Below are positions 35,056 through 43,699 of a stretch of 64,000 nt of DNA, one piece after another. The notes beneath the pieces were generated by a model that saw nothing but the letters and a program-made list of their open reading frames with translations, searched no databases and had not been told where the DNA came from. Numbering within the stretch: position 1 is the stretch's first letter; each line of letters starts with the position of its first letter. The stretch is from the NCBI GenBank assembly GCA_028870115.1, contig JAGWQH010000103.1, forward strand, positions 1 through 64,000, written 5' to 3'. This DNA comes from Candidatus Methylomirabilota bacterium. GTDB lineage: Bacteria > Methylomirabilota > Methylomirabilia > Methylomirabilales > Methylomirabilaceae. Made by a program: the position numbers and the translations under genes.

Positions 35056-36415
35056 GCCGCCTCGAATCCTCGTCGTCGATGATGATGCCACAGCCGGCGC
35101 AGTCTTGGCCGAAGTCTTAACCAAAGCCGGCTACGAAGTGGAGGTGGCAGGCGGAGGAGCCGAAGCGGTGGAAATGGGTCAGCGGGATCCCGTGGATCTG
35201 GTGCTGACCGATATCAAAATGGCAGGCATGGACGGTATGGCCGTGCTCAAGCGGTTTCGAGAGTTCAGCCCGGAGACCCCGATCATCCTCCTTACCGCCT
35301 TCGGCGCCATAGAGTCGGCTATCGAGGCGATCAAGGGCGGGGCCTATGATTACATCAGCAAGCCGTTCAAGAAGGATGAGGTCCTGCTCACAATCCGTCG
35401 AGCCCTGGATCAGCGCCGGTTACTATGCGAGAACCTGCAGTACCGACAGGAGCTTCGCAACCGATATCAGTTTTCCAATATCATTGGAAGCAGCCGAGTG
35501 ATGATCGACGTGTATAAGCTGGTAGCCCGTGTGGCGCCCGGGCGTAGCCCCGTCCTGCTGCAAGGTGAGAGCGGAACCGGCAAAGAGCTGATTGCCAGGG
35601 CGATTCATTATAATGGGCCTCGGGTAAATGCGCCCTTCGTGGCGGTGAACTGCGCGGCTCTGACCGAAAGCCTGCTGGAGAGCGAGCTGTTCGGCCACGA
35701 GAAGGGTGCCTTTACGGGGGCAACGGCCGTGAAGCCGGGGCTGTTTGAGCAGGCCACCGGCGGGACGATTCTCCTGGACGAGGTGGGGGATATGAGCCCC
35801 GCCTTGCAAGCCAAACTGTTACGGGTCCTGCAGGAGCAGGAAATCCGACGGGTCGGAAGCGACAGGTCGATCCCCGTTGATGTCCGGGTGCTCGCCTCCA
35901 CCAATCGCGACCTCTGGTCCATGGTGAGGAAGGAGCAGTTCCGCGAGGATCTGTACTACCGCCTCAACGGTGTGATCATTACATTACCGCCGCTGCGCGA
36001 CCGTCGGGAAGATATCCCGATGTTGGCCTATCATTTTATACAAAAGTTTGCTATCATGAACCAGAAACGGGTGGTAGGGATTTCGCCGGAAGCCCTGATG
36101 GTACTCCAGCAAGCGGATTGGCCCGGGAATATCCGGGAGTTGGAGCATACGGTTGAATCGGCGGTGATCATGACCAGCCACGAGATCATCATGCCGGACG
36201 ATCTTCCGGTCGCTTTGCGCAAATCAGCGCCCGTTGCCACTACACTGGAATTTCCGAACCTTGTCACGCTGGAAGAGCTGGAAAAGCGGTACCTTATCAG
36301 GATTCTTAATGAGACACGGGGCAACAAGACTCAAGCCGCCAAGATACTCGGAATTGATCGGCGAACGCTGTATCGGATGGCCGAACGCTTTGGGCTGGAC
36401 CTCACCGACGAGTGA
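35048..36415 (+). CDS. Sigma-54-dependent response regulator (NtrC family)
   Basis: 455 residues. The receiver (1-120) has DDD at 11-13, phospho-acceptor D55 and K105. The AAA+ domain (about 142-375) has Walker A GESGTGKE (173-180), the sigma-54 contact loop GAFTGA (220-225) and GGTILLDEVGD. The C-terminal Fis-type HTH contains NKTQAAKILGIDRRTLYR. All parts needed to activate RpoN promoters are intact. A candidate sigma-54 promoter lies 220 bases downstream, ahead of the HAD operon, its likely target. Confidence 0.94.
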   Translation: MPKPPRILVVDDDATAGAVLAEVLTKAGYEVEVAGGGAEAVEMGQRDPVDLVLTDIKMAGMDGMAVLKRFREFSPETPIILLTAFGAIESAIEAIKGGAYDYISKPFKKDEVLLTIRRALDQRRLLCENLQYRQELRNRYQFSNIIGSSRVMIDVYKLVARVAPGRSPVLLQGESGTGKELIARAIHYNGPRVNAPFVAVNCAALTESLLESELFGHEKGAFTGATAVKPGLFEQATGGTILLDEVGDMSPALQAKLLRVLQEQEIRRVGSDRSIPVDVRVLASTNRDLWSMVRKEQFREDLYYRLNGVIITLPPLRDRREDIPMLAYHFIQKFAIMNQKRVVGISPEALMVLQQADWPGNIRELEHTVESAVIMTSHEIIMPDDLPVALRKSAPVATTLEFPNLVTLEELEKRYLIRILNETRGNKTQAAKILGIDRRTLYRMAERFGLDLTDE

Positions 36416-36633
36416 CCTCCATCGGACGGCGACCAATCCGCCACACCTGCGAAAACGCCACACTGCGTCAGAACCCCTTATTTCTCACGGAGTTCCCTTC
36501 TCTCATCCGATCAAGCAGGACATACATGCTACTTAGTATTTCTTGTGGATCTCTATCGTGCTAGCGGTGTAACATATTGAAAATAGATTGATTATCTCAG
36601 GAGCCTTGTTAGACCGATGGGCTGATTTAACAT

Positions 36634-36649
36634 CGGCATATATTTTGCA
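36634..36649 (+). promoter_or_regulatory. Candidate sigma-54 promoter ahead of the HAD-aminotransferase operon
   Basis: CGGCATATATTTTGCA has GG (36635-36636) and GC (36647-36648) with exactly ten bases between, matching GGCA at -24 and TTGCA at -12. It lies in an AT-rich stretch 21 bases upstream of the HAD ATG and downstream of a sigma-54 activator gene. The 254-base gap has no other gene. Confidence 0.5.
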
Positions 36650-36669
36650 TAAAACTTTCATGTTCTATT

Positions 36670-37422
36670 ATGAATCAACTGTGTGTTTCAGAAACAATCT
36701 ATTCGAATTTCAGGCTCGGCAACCACACGCTGAGTCCCAGACGAACGGGCCTGTCGCGCGACCTGTTAGCGCTTCAAGTCCTCTGTGATTTCGACGGGAC
36801 CATCACGAAAGTAGATGCTACGGACGCCGTCCTCGAAACCTTTGCCCTGTCGGCTTTTCGCGAATGGGAGGGTCGATGGGAACGAGGCGAGATCACCAGC
36901 CGGGAGTGTCTGTCTCGACAAGTCGAATTGATCCGGGCAGATCGGGCAGAACTGGTGCAGTTTGCGGCTGAACTCCCCGTCGACGAGGGAATTGTCACAC
37001 TTAACCAACGGTGCATAGAGCGCGGTATCCCACTGATGATTGTCAGTGACGGCCTCGATTTGATCATCGAGACCGTATTGCAGCAACACGGTCTCTCGCA
37101 CATCCCTGCGATCTCCAACCGCCTGGTCTGGAATGGGAACGGGTACCCCTCGCTCAGCTTCCCGTTTGCATCGCCTGGCTGTTGGGTTGGGGCCGGCACA
37201 TGTAAATGCGCTGCAGCCGCATCCGGCGGGCTTTCGCTGAAGGATACGGCGTACATCGGAGACGGACGTTCCGATCGGTGCGTATCAACCGTGGCACAAC
37301 AGGTCTTTGCCAAGGGAAGACTGCGAGAGTGGTGCGATCTGCAGGGGATCGCCTGTGAGCCGTTCGAGACGCTTACCGACGTTACTGAACGTCTCTTTCG
37401 GAAGGGAGAACAGATCGAATGA
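36670..37422 (+). CDS. HAD-family phosphatase (MtnX/SerB-like)
   Basis: 250 residues. The catalytic motif I is DFDGTIT at about residue 40, motif II is in IVSDG and the metal motif is YIGDGRSDRC. It resembles the HAD-IB phosphatases MtnX and phosphoserine phosphatase in length and layout. The only canonical start in frame is the ATG used here, which adds about 35 residues before the usual domain start and has no clear ribosome site. The stop overlaps the aminotransferase ATG. The substrate is unknown; a phosphate ester made in the same pathway is likely. Confidence 0.82.
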   Translation: MNQLCVSETIYSNFRLGNHTLSPRRTGLSRDLLALQVLCDFDGTITKVDATDAVLETFALSAFREWEGRWERGEITSRECLSRQVELIRADRAELVQFAAELPVDEGIVTLNQRCIERGIPLMIVSDGLDLIIETVLQQHGLSHIPAISNRLVWNGNGYPSLSFPFASPGCWVGAGTCKCAAAASGGLSLKDTAYIGDGRSDRCVSTVAQQVFAKGRLREWCDLQGIACEPFETLTDVTERLFRKGEQIE

Positions 37423-38813
37423 ATCGCGTCGACGAGAACCGACTCAGCGAAGCGGCGCTGCGTGAAAAGGAAGCGCAGTATTGCTCGCATGGCGATACGG
37501 TGCACTACTCGTCCGTTCCCAAGTTCTTTCAAGGCTGCGAGGGCAGCTTTCTCTACGATCGCGAGGACAGGCCATACCTCGATCTCCAGATGTGGTACTC
37601 CGCGGTGAACTTTGGCTATCGCAATACAAGCATTGTGGACGCACTGAAGGTGCAGCTCGATCAGTTGCCACAGTTGGCGTGCCAGTATCTCCACGAAGAA
37701 AAGGTCCTGGTGGCCGAGCGGTTGGCGACCGAATGTCTGCGGGCATTCGGAATGAGAGGGCGCGTGCAGTTCAATGTCGGGGGCTCCCAGGCCATCGAGG
37801 ACTCTATGAAGCTCGTGCGCAATGCGACTGGCAAGTCCCTGTTTATGGCCTTTATGGGCGGGTACCATGGCCGAACCCTCGGGACCTCCGAGATCACTTC
37901 CAGCTACCGCTACCGTCGACGCTTTGGCCATTTTTCAAACCGAGCGCATTTCGTACCGTTCCCGTATTGCTTCCGGTGTCCATACGGGATGAAGCTGGAG
38001 AGCTGCGACTATTACTGCGCCGATCAGGTTGGGCGCCTGTTTGAAACGGAGTTCAACTCATTCTGGGATGCGAAGGCTGAAGAGCCGGAGTTTATTGCGT
38101 TTTATGTGGAGCCCGTACTGGGTACCGGAGGCTACGTCGTACCCCCGCCGGACTATTTCCGGCGGCTCAAGACCATCCTGGATGAGCGACAAATCCTCCT
38201 GGTAGACGATGAGATTCAAATGGGATTTTTCAGGACGGGGAGGTTTTGGGCCATCGAGCACTTCGGCGTCAAGCCGAACATCGTCGTCTTCGGGAAGGCA
38301 TTGACCAACGGCCTTAATCCCATCTCCGGGTTGTGGGCCGAGGAGCGCCTCATCTCTCCCCAGGCCTTCCCACCGGGGTCGACGCATTCCACTTTCTCAT
38401 CCAATCCGTTGGGCACGGCCGCAGCCTTAGCGACATTGCAGTGGATTGAGCAGCAGGATTATGAACGGAAGGTAGCCGAATCAGGTGCCTATTTCTTACA
38501 GCAGCTCGAGGACCTCAAGAAACGACATACTACCATCGGGGACGTCTCCGGCCTTGGTCTGGCGCTTCGTATCGAGGTCACGCAGGCCGACGGGTTTACA
38601 CCCAACAAGCCGCTCACAGACCGGATCTTCGAGCGGGGCCTGGCTGGAGGGATTCCAACATCCCGCGGCCCGATGGGGTTAGTGTTGGACGTCGGGGGAT
38701 ATTACAAGAACGTCTTCACCCTTGCGCCTTGTCTGGATATCACCACTGGCGAGATCGATCTGGCCATCGAAATGCTGGACCGGCTGTTTACCCAGTGCGA
38801 GGAACAACCATGA
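37419..38813 (+). CDS. Class III PLP-dependent aminotransferase
   Basis: 464 residues. PLP-binding DDEIQMGFFRTG (D264) and the lysine K293 in FGKALTNG are present. A cysteine set C184, C187, C196 and C200 (CFRCPYG...SCDYYC) occurs in several class III aminotransferases and may be structural. It is not BioA, which is encoded separately at 14866-16212. Coupled by four-base overlaps to the phosphatase before it and the hydrolase after it, it looks like one step of a dedicated pathway. Donor and acceptor cannot be read from sequence. Confidence 0.88.
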   Translation: MNRVDENRLSEAALREKEAQYCSHGDTVHYSSVPKFFQGCEGSFLYDREDRPYLDLQMWYSAVNFGYRNTSIVDALKVQLDQLPQLACQYLHEEKVLVAERLATECLRAFGMRGRVQFNVGGSQAIEDSMKLVRNATGKSLFMAFMGGYHGRTLGTSEITSSYRYRRRFGHFSNRAHFVPFPYCFRCPYGMKLESCDYYCADQVGRLFETEFNSFWDAKAEEPEFIAFYVEPVLGTGGYVVPPPDYFRRLKTILDERQILLVDDEIQMGFFRTGRFWAIEHFGVKPNIVVFGKALTNGLNPISGLWAEERLISPQAFPPGSTHSTFSSNPLGTAAALATLQWIEQQDYERKVAESGAYFLQQLEDLKKRHTTIGDVSGLGLALRIEVTQADGFTPNKPLTDRIFERGLAGGIPTSRGPMGLVLDVGGYYKNVFTLAPCLDITTGEIDLAIEMLDRLFTQCEEQP

Positions 38814-39763
38814 GACGACCGCCGGCCACGCAGTGTGGCCCCCTTGACGAGATGGTCGGCCGACGGCCGACCGACCTGGCCATCCAGACCCGCTCACAAG
38901 GTCTGGTGTACTTGATTCACGGGGTAACAGGGACACCAACGGAGATGAGCTACCTCGGACGGCGGCTGGCGCGCAACGGATGGGACGTCTATGCCACAAC
39001 CCTTCCGGGCCACTGCACGCGGATCAGAGATTTGCTGAAAACTTCCGAACATGACTGGATCACGCACGTGCAGGAACAACTGGCTTTCGTGCGCGAACGA
39101 TATAACTACCTCTATGTGGCCGGCCTAAGTGCGGGCGCACTTCTGGCCCTGCAATCCTCAGTGACCGTAGACGTTGACGCACTCGGCGTCCTGTCGCCCA
39201 CATTCATCTATGATGGGTGGAATACGCCTCGGATCAGGGCGCTCTTGCCGTTTGTCATGAAGGTGGCTCCCCTGCACTATCTCCTCTTCCATGCGGATGG
39301 CCCGCCTTTTGGCATTAAGGACGAGCAGCTTCAGGCCCACATTCGGGCAGCGTATCATCCGCTCGCGCTCATGCGCGGATGGATCAGGGACAGGTGGGCC
39401 CAATGGAAGAACCGTGGCGCCGACGCCGCAATCCGCGCCAACTCCGCGGCCTCGAAGGGCTATCCGATCTTCCCGCTGAAGACCTTGAGCCATATCGACC
39501 GGCTCATCGCGCGGGTTCGTGGTCGCTTGGGTGAGGTGACGGCACCTACCGTAATCCTCCAGGCCCGCGAGGACGACATGACCGGTCCACGCAATGGCGA
39601 GCTGGTCTACAATACCATCGCGTCACAACAGAAGCACCTGATCCTGTTGGATGACTGCTACCATGTGATCACAGTGGATAAGCAGAGAAGGGCCGTTGCC
39701 AACCACCTGATTGAGTTCTTTGGTCGCCAGACCTCCAGATTGGAGACGCATCAACTCGCGTAG
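38810..39763 (+). CDS. Alpha/beta hydrolase (carboxylesterase/lipase-like)
   Basis: 317 residues from the ATG overlapping the aminotransferase stop, with GAGGAA upstream. The oxyanion-hole region is LIHGVTGTPTEM, the nucleophile elbow is GLSAGA with its Ser, and the acid and His are expected near REDDMTGP and CYHVITVD. A cap-domain insertion lies at about 150-215. It is similar in layout to monoacylglycerol lipase/Est30 carboxylesterases. No signal peptide. It is the third gene of the putative sigma-54 operon. Confidence 0.85.
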   Translation: MRRPPATQCGPLDEMVGRRPTDLAIQTRSQGLVYLIHGVTGTPTEMSYLGRRLARNGWDVYATTLPGHCTRIRDLLKTSEHDWITHVQEQLAFVRERYNYLYVAGLSAGALLALQSSVTVDVDALGVLSPTFIYDGWNTPRIRALLPFVMKVAPLHYLLFHADGPPFGIKDEQLQAHIRAAYHPLALMRGWIRDRWAQWKNRGADAAIRANSAASKGYPIFPLKTLSHIDRLIARVRGRLGEVTAPTVILQAREDDMTGPRNGELVYNTIASQQKHLILLDDCYHVITVDKQRRAVANHLIEFFGRQTSRLETHQLA

Positions 39764-39801
39764 CCTCCCCGGGACGACGAGGCAAGAGATTTTTTCTCGT
39801 C

Positions 39802-42468
39802 TTACTTCAATATCAGCCTGACCTTGCTCACCCCTTCAGGCTCATGGCTGATCTTGAATCCGAGCGTCTCGCACACCCGAAGCATGTTGGTGTTGTCGGT
39901 GAGGACGGTGCCGGTGACCTCTCCCAGCCCCTTATCCTGGGCCACACCAATCAGCATGTCCACCAGTTTGTAGCCCAGGCCTTTGCCCTGAAAATCATCG
40001 TGCACCACAACGGCAAACTCGCTGCTCGTGCAATCCGGCTCAATGATCAACCGTCCGATGCCGATAATCCGTTTTTTCTCCCCCTCTCTCAGCTCCGCCA
40101 CAATCGCCATCTCCCGGTCGTAATCGATATTGCAGAACCGAATCAGCATCTCATGCGTGATCTTCTTTAAGACCTGAAAGAACCTCCCCCGCAATGTCTC
40201 CTCGGAGAGGGTCGAGAGCATCTCACGCTCCAGAGGTTCGTCCTCCGGTCGGATCGGCCTCAAGAGTACCTCGGTCCCGTCGGTCAATCGCCATGGGGCC
40301 ACATATCGCGCAGGATACGGGGTAATGACGAGATGGGGATAGCCGTCGGTGTGTCCCAGGCCCGCCGGATCGAGGATGATTCTGGCATCGAGGGCGCAGG
40401 CCTTGCCTTCGGAGATGGCGAGTGGGTTGATATCGATCTCGGCGATCTCCGGAAAATCGACGACTAGATTAGAAAAGCTCGTCAGAATCTGCTCCAACTG
40501 CTGCATATCCGCAGGGGGCCTCCCCCGATAGCCCTGGATCATCCTGAAGACCTTCGTCTCCTCCATCAGCCTTCTCGCAAGGGTCTGGTTCAACGGCGGC
40601 AGACCGATGGAGAAGTCCTGAAACATCTCTACCCCGATTCCCCCCATTCCAAAGAGGATCACCGCACCGAACTCTTTATCCTTTTTCATCCCCAGGATCA
40701 GTTCGTAATCGACCTTTTCCACCATCTGCTGAACGGAGATCCCCGAGATGCTCGCCTGCGGGGCTTTCTTCTGAACCCTTTTCATCAGACGTTCATAATT
40801 ATTCTTCAGCTCACGGTCGGAATCGATCCCGATGACCACACCGCCGACGTCGCTTTTATGAGAGATATCGGGGGACACGATCTTCAGCACAACCGGGTAA
40901 CCGACCAAATTCGCCAGACTCAGGGCTTCTTCCAGATTCTTCGTGAGATGCGGCTTGACGGTGGGAACACCGTAATTCACGAGAAACCGCTTCGATTCGT
41001 TCTCCGTCAGGAGCATCCGCCCCTCTTTGTACAGCTCGGCGATGAAGGCCTTGAGGTTATGTTTGGGCGGCGCCTGGTCTACCGATAATTGCCCAGGGGT
41101 TTCATACAGGAGCTCGAGGTTCCGCCCGTACCGGTACATGTAGAGGTAGGTCTTCACGGCCTCTTCCGGCGTCGCATATGTGGGGATGTTGTGTTGAAGG
41201 GTGGTATTCCGCGCGCCTTCGACCTGCTCCCCGCCCATCCAGACGGTAATGAATGGTTTACGGCTCTGATCGGCGATCTCGGTGAAGCGCCTGGCGAGTT
41301 CGTCCGGTTGTGTGGCCCCCTGCGGCGTATAGATGGTAATCACGCCGTTCACGCCGGGATCATCCAGGCAGGTGGTGACGGCCGTCTCGTACCGCTCTCT
41401 ATCCGCATCCCCCAGGATATCCACCGGGTTTGCCTTACTCCAATATGCGGGAAGATGGGCGTCCAGCGCCCTGGTGCTGTCATCCGTCAGTCGTGCGAGC
41501 CTTCCGCCCAGCCCTATCAACATGTCCGTCGCAATGACCCCGGCTCCTCCTGCATTGGTAACAATCGCGATCTCGCACCCTTTCGGGAGATGCTTTGCAT
41601 GCAGGACCTCAGCCACATTAAACAGATCCGAAATATCTCTCACCCTGACAACGCCGATCCGTTTGAAGGCGGCATCGTATGTTCGATCTTCACCCCCCAT
41701 CGATCCGGTATGAGACAACGCAGCCTGTGCGCTCTCGGCGAATTTTCCGGGCTTTAACACGATGATCGGTTTGTTCCTCGCAAACCCCCTGGCGGCGCTG
41801 ATGAACTTCTTCGCGTTCCCGACCGCCTCCATATAGAGCATGATACTTTTCGTGTTCGGATCATCGCCGAGGAAATCGATCAGATCCCCAAAATCGACAT
41901 CGATCATAGAGCCGAGAGAGGCAAAGAGGCTGAAACCGACATGGGCATGCATGGCCCAGTCGAGGATCGCGCTCCCCAGCGCTCCACTCTGGGAGATAAA
42001 GGCGATCCGCCCGGCGTCAGGACGGGCTTTCAGAAAAGAGGCGTTCAGCCCGGTGACGGGCCGGATGACACCGAGACAATTGGGCCCGATGATTCTCATA
42101 CCGTACCGTTTCCGGGTCTCCCGGATCCGATCCTCCAACCTCTTGCCCTTTTCACCGACCTCCTTGAACCCTGCGGAGATGATGACGATCCCCCCCACTC
42201 CGGCCTCTCCGCACTCTCCAACAAGATCGGGAACTGTGGACGCAGGCGTGGCAATCACGGCAAGATCGACCGGCTTCGGGACCGCCGCAATTTGGGTACA
42301 GGCATCTATCCCCAGGATCTTTTTTCGGTTCGGATTCACCGGAAAGATCGACGCAGTCTTTTGCGCGAGGAGATTCTCCATGATGGCCCGTCCCACGGAA
42401 CCTGTATGCTCAGAGGCACCGATAACGGCAATGGTCTTCGGACTGACGATTTTATCCAGGCCACTCAT
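39802..42468 (-). CDS. NDP-forming acyl-CoA synthetase fused to GNAT acetyltransferase
   Basis: 888 residues from the ATG after GGGAG. A CoA-binding Rossmann domain (about 10-105, KTIAVIGASEHTGSVGRAI) is followed by succinyl-CoA-ligase-like domains (about 140-450), an ATP-grasp domain (about 480-700, VLKIVSPDISHKSDVGGVVIG) and a C-terminal GNAT domain (about 715-888, DFQGKGLGYKLVDMLIGVA). This fusion is the Pat/AcuA-like protein lysine acetyltransferase family, which tunes acetyl-CoA synthetase in other bacteria; an active acetate-CoA ligase is the other option. It converges with the hydrolase gene. Confidence 0.88.
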   Translation of the reverse strand: MSGLDKIVSPKTIAVIGASEHTGSVGRAIMENLLAQKTASIFPVNPNRKKILGIDACTQIAAVPKPVDLAVIATPASTVPDLVGECGEAGVGGIVIISAGFKEVGEKGKRLEDRIRETRKRYGMRIIGPNCLGVIRPVTGLNASFLKARPDAGRIAFISQSGALGSAILDWAMHAHVGFSLFASLGSMIDVDFGDLIDFLGDDPNTKSIMLYMEAVGNAKKFISAARGFARNKPIIVLKPGKFAESAQAALSHTGSMGGEDRTYDAAFKRIGVVRVRDISDLFNVAEVLHAKHLPKGCEIAIVTNAGGAGVIATDMLIGLGGRLARLTDDSTRALDAHLPAYWSKANPVDILGDADRERYETAVTTCLDDPGVNGVITIYTPQGATQPDELARRFTEIADQSRKPFITVWMGGEQVEGARNTTLQHNIPTYATPEEAVKTYLYMYRYGRNLELLYETPGQLSVDQAPPKHNLKAFIAELYKEGRMLLTENESKRFLVNYGVPTVKPHLTKNLEEALSLANLVGYPVVLKIVSPDISHKSDVGGVVIGIDSDRELKNNYERLMKRVQKKAPQASISGISVQQMVEKVDYELILGMKKDKEFGAVILFGMGGIGVEMFQDFSIGLPPLNQTLARRLMEETKVFRMIQGYRGRPPADMQQLEQILTSFSNLVVDFPEIAEIDINPLAISEGKACALDARIILDPAGLGHTDGYPHLVITPYPARYVAPWRLTDGTEVLLRPIRPEDEPLEREMLSTLSEETLRGRFFQVLKKITHEMLIRFCNIDYDREMAIVAELREGEKKRIIGIGRLIIEPDCTSSEFAVVVHDDFQGKGLGYKLVDMLIGVAQDKGLGEVTGTVLTDNTNMLRVCETLGFKISHEPEGVSKVRLILK

Positions 42469-42668
42469 ACCCGTCTCCCTCACGTGTTCGTCGGCACTGT
42501 ACATGGAACGTTGTCTGACAATAAAGTACAAGGAACTATAGTATAGAACGGCGTTTCAAACAAGACATGCACTGCGGACAGACGATTGCGGATGTCAGAT
42601 CGAACGTGAGGGTCTTAAAGAGGGGAACGGGAACGAGGGGCAAGGAGCTGTAGAGCGTACCGCGTATA

Positions 42669-43544
42669 TCAACGTGCGCTGCCACCCAGCACAAATTCGC
42701 CCCCCCGCTCCAACGCCACCACAAAGAGCGCCGAGGCGGTCAGGTCCGCGGTGGTCCCCGGATTGAGTCGGTTGTCGTCTCTGCGGAGAGCGCGATCCCA
42801 ACGCCGAAGTCTTCGCCAACCCTGCTCAGTATAGACCCCGCCGATAGCGAGGATCTTGCCCGCCTCCCGCGAGATCCTGGCGGCCTCGCGCGCTCCGCAT
42901 TTACGCGCAATGAGCGAATCCGGTACGCGCGACAGCAGCGTCAGACAGGTCTGAATGACCGCAGCTTCCGGATCGCCTGACTCCCGGAGAGAGCGCTCGA
43001 GGGTCGGAGCACCGATGGTAAAGGTAATCTCGAAGTCGGTAACATACTCGCGCGCGATCGAATCCCGATCAGCCGACGCGCGCATCGCCTCAAGGAGCGG
43101 CACCCTGCCATGCGTTGCCCGGACATCCAACTGATCCGCCTGTCCGAGGCCGCCGGGTGCTGCCAGGCGAATCGCCTCGTAAACTCGTTGTCCATCGTAG
43201 GGCGTGAGGGCAGTCAGCACACTCCGAAGGCTGGACCGAAGGGATCGGCGTCCTTTGCGCAAGGCCGCCTTTGCCAGCGGAACAAAGAGGAGCGCGATAC
43301 CAAGGTTGGTGTTCCGGCCGACCAGCCGCTTCGTCTCTCGAACCGCGTCAAGGACCAATGAACCGATCGCTACGGTGGCCGCTTTCCGCAGGACCTGTCC
43401 AAGGACGATGGAACTGGCGAGAAAATCGGTATAGCGCGTATCGGCGAAGTCGGCGAATGGGGTAACGTTCCCGGGCTTATCGGCGCTCACCTCCAGGAGG
43501 CAGGCGAGTTGAGCAGCGAGGGAGACTTTGTCGGCCGGCGACAT
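42669..43544 (-). CDS. CitG/MdcB-like triphosphoribosyl-dephospho-CoA synthase family protein
   Basis: 291 residues from the ATG that follows AGGGATAGACTG; an earlier start would fall in a repeat element. Family features are CLLEVSADKPGNVTPFADFADTRYTDF near the N-terminus, TNLGIALLFVPLAKA and the late GAREAARISREAG. In citrate or malonate lyase systems this enzyme makes the CoA-derived prosthetic group, but no lyase is present here. Homologues occur in C1 clusters of methylotrophs, suggesting a ribosyl-transfer role in H4MPT or methylofuran synthesis; the substrate is not known. The gap to the upstream gene on its right holds a repeat; the 200-base gap on its left has nothing recognisable. 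Confidence 0.82.
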   Translation of the reverse strand: MSPADKVSLAAQLACLLEVSADKPGNVTPFADFADTRYTDFLASSIVLGQVLRKAATVAIGSLVLDAVRETKRLVGRNTNLGIALLFVPLAKAALRKGRRSLRSSLRSVLTALTPYDGQRVYEAIRLAAPGGLGQADQLDVRATHGRVPLLEAMRASADRDSIAREYVTDFEITFTIGAPTLERSLRESGDPEAAVIQTCLTLLSRVPDSLIARKCGAREAARISREAGKILAIGGVYTEQGWRRLRRWDRALRRDDNRLNPGTTADLTASALFVVALERGGEFVLGGSAR

Positions 43545-43578
43545 CAGTCTATCCCTAGCACAGGTACATTTGCGTGGC

Positions 43579-43682
43579 GTCATTGCGAGGGAGTACCGCG
43601 ACCGTGGCAATCTCCAAGTTCTGTAATAGTGTCCCTGTAAGCTGAGAACGGTGAGATTGCTTCGCCTGCGGCTCGCAATGAC
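43579..43682. repeat. Dispersed inverted repeat (GTCATTGCGAG family), copy 2
   Basis: Arms GTCATTGCGAG (43579-43589) and CTCGCAATGAC (43672-43682), with inner GGCAATCTC and GAGATTGC also complementary. Same family as 17406-17482. It separates the CitG-like gene from the ATP-grasp gene. Confidence 0.85.
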
Positions 43683-43699
43683 GAGTCAGTTCGCATCGC

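Noticed and set aside
43545-43610. Longer N-terminus for the CitG-like protein
   Set aside because: The extra residues are encoded by a dispersed repeat, and the family begins at the internal ATG with its own ribosome site.
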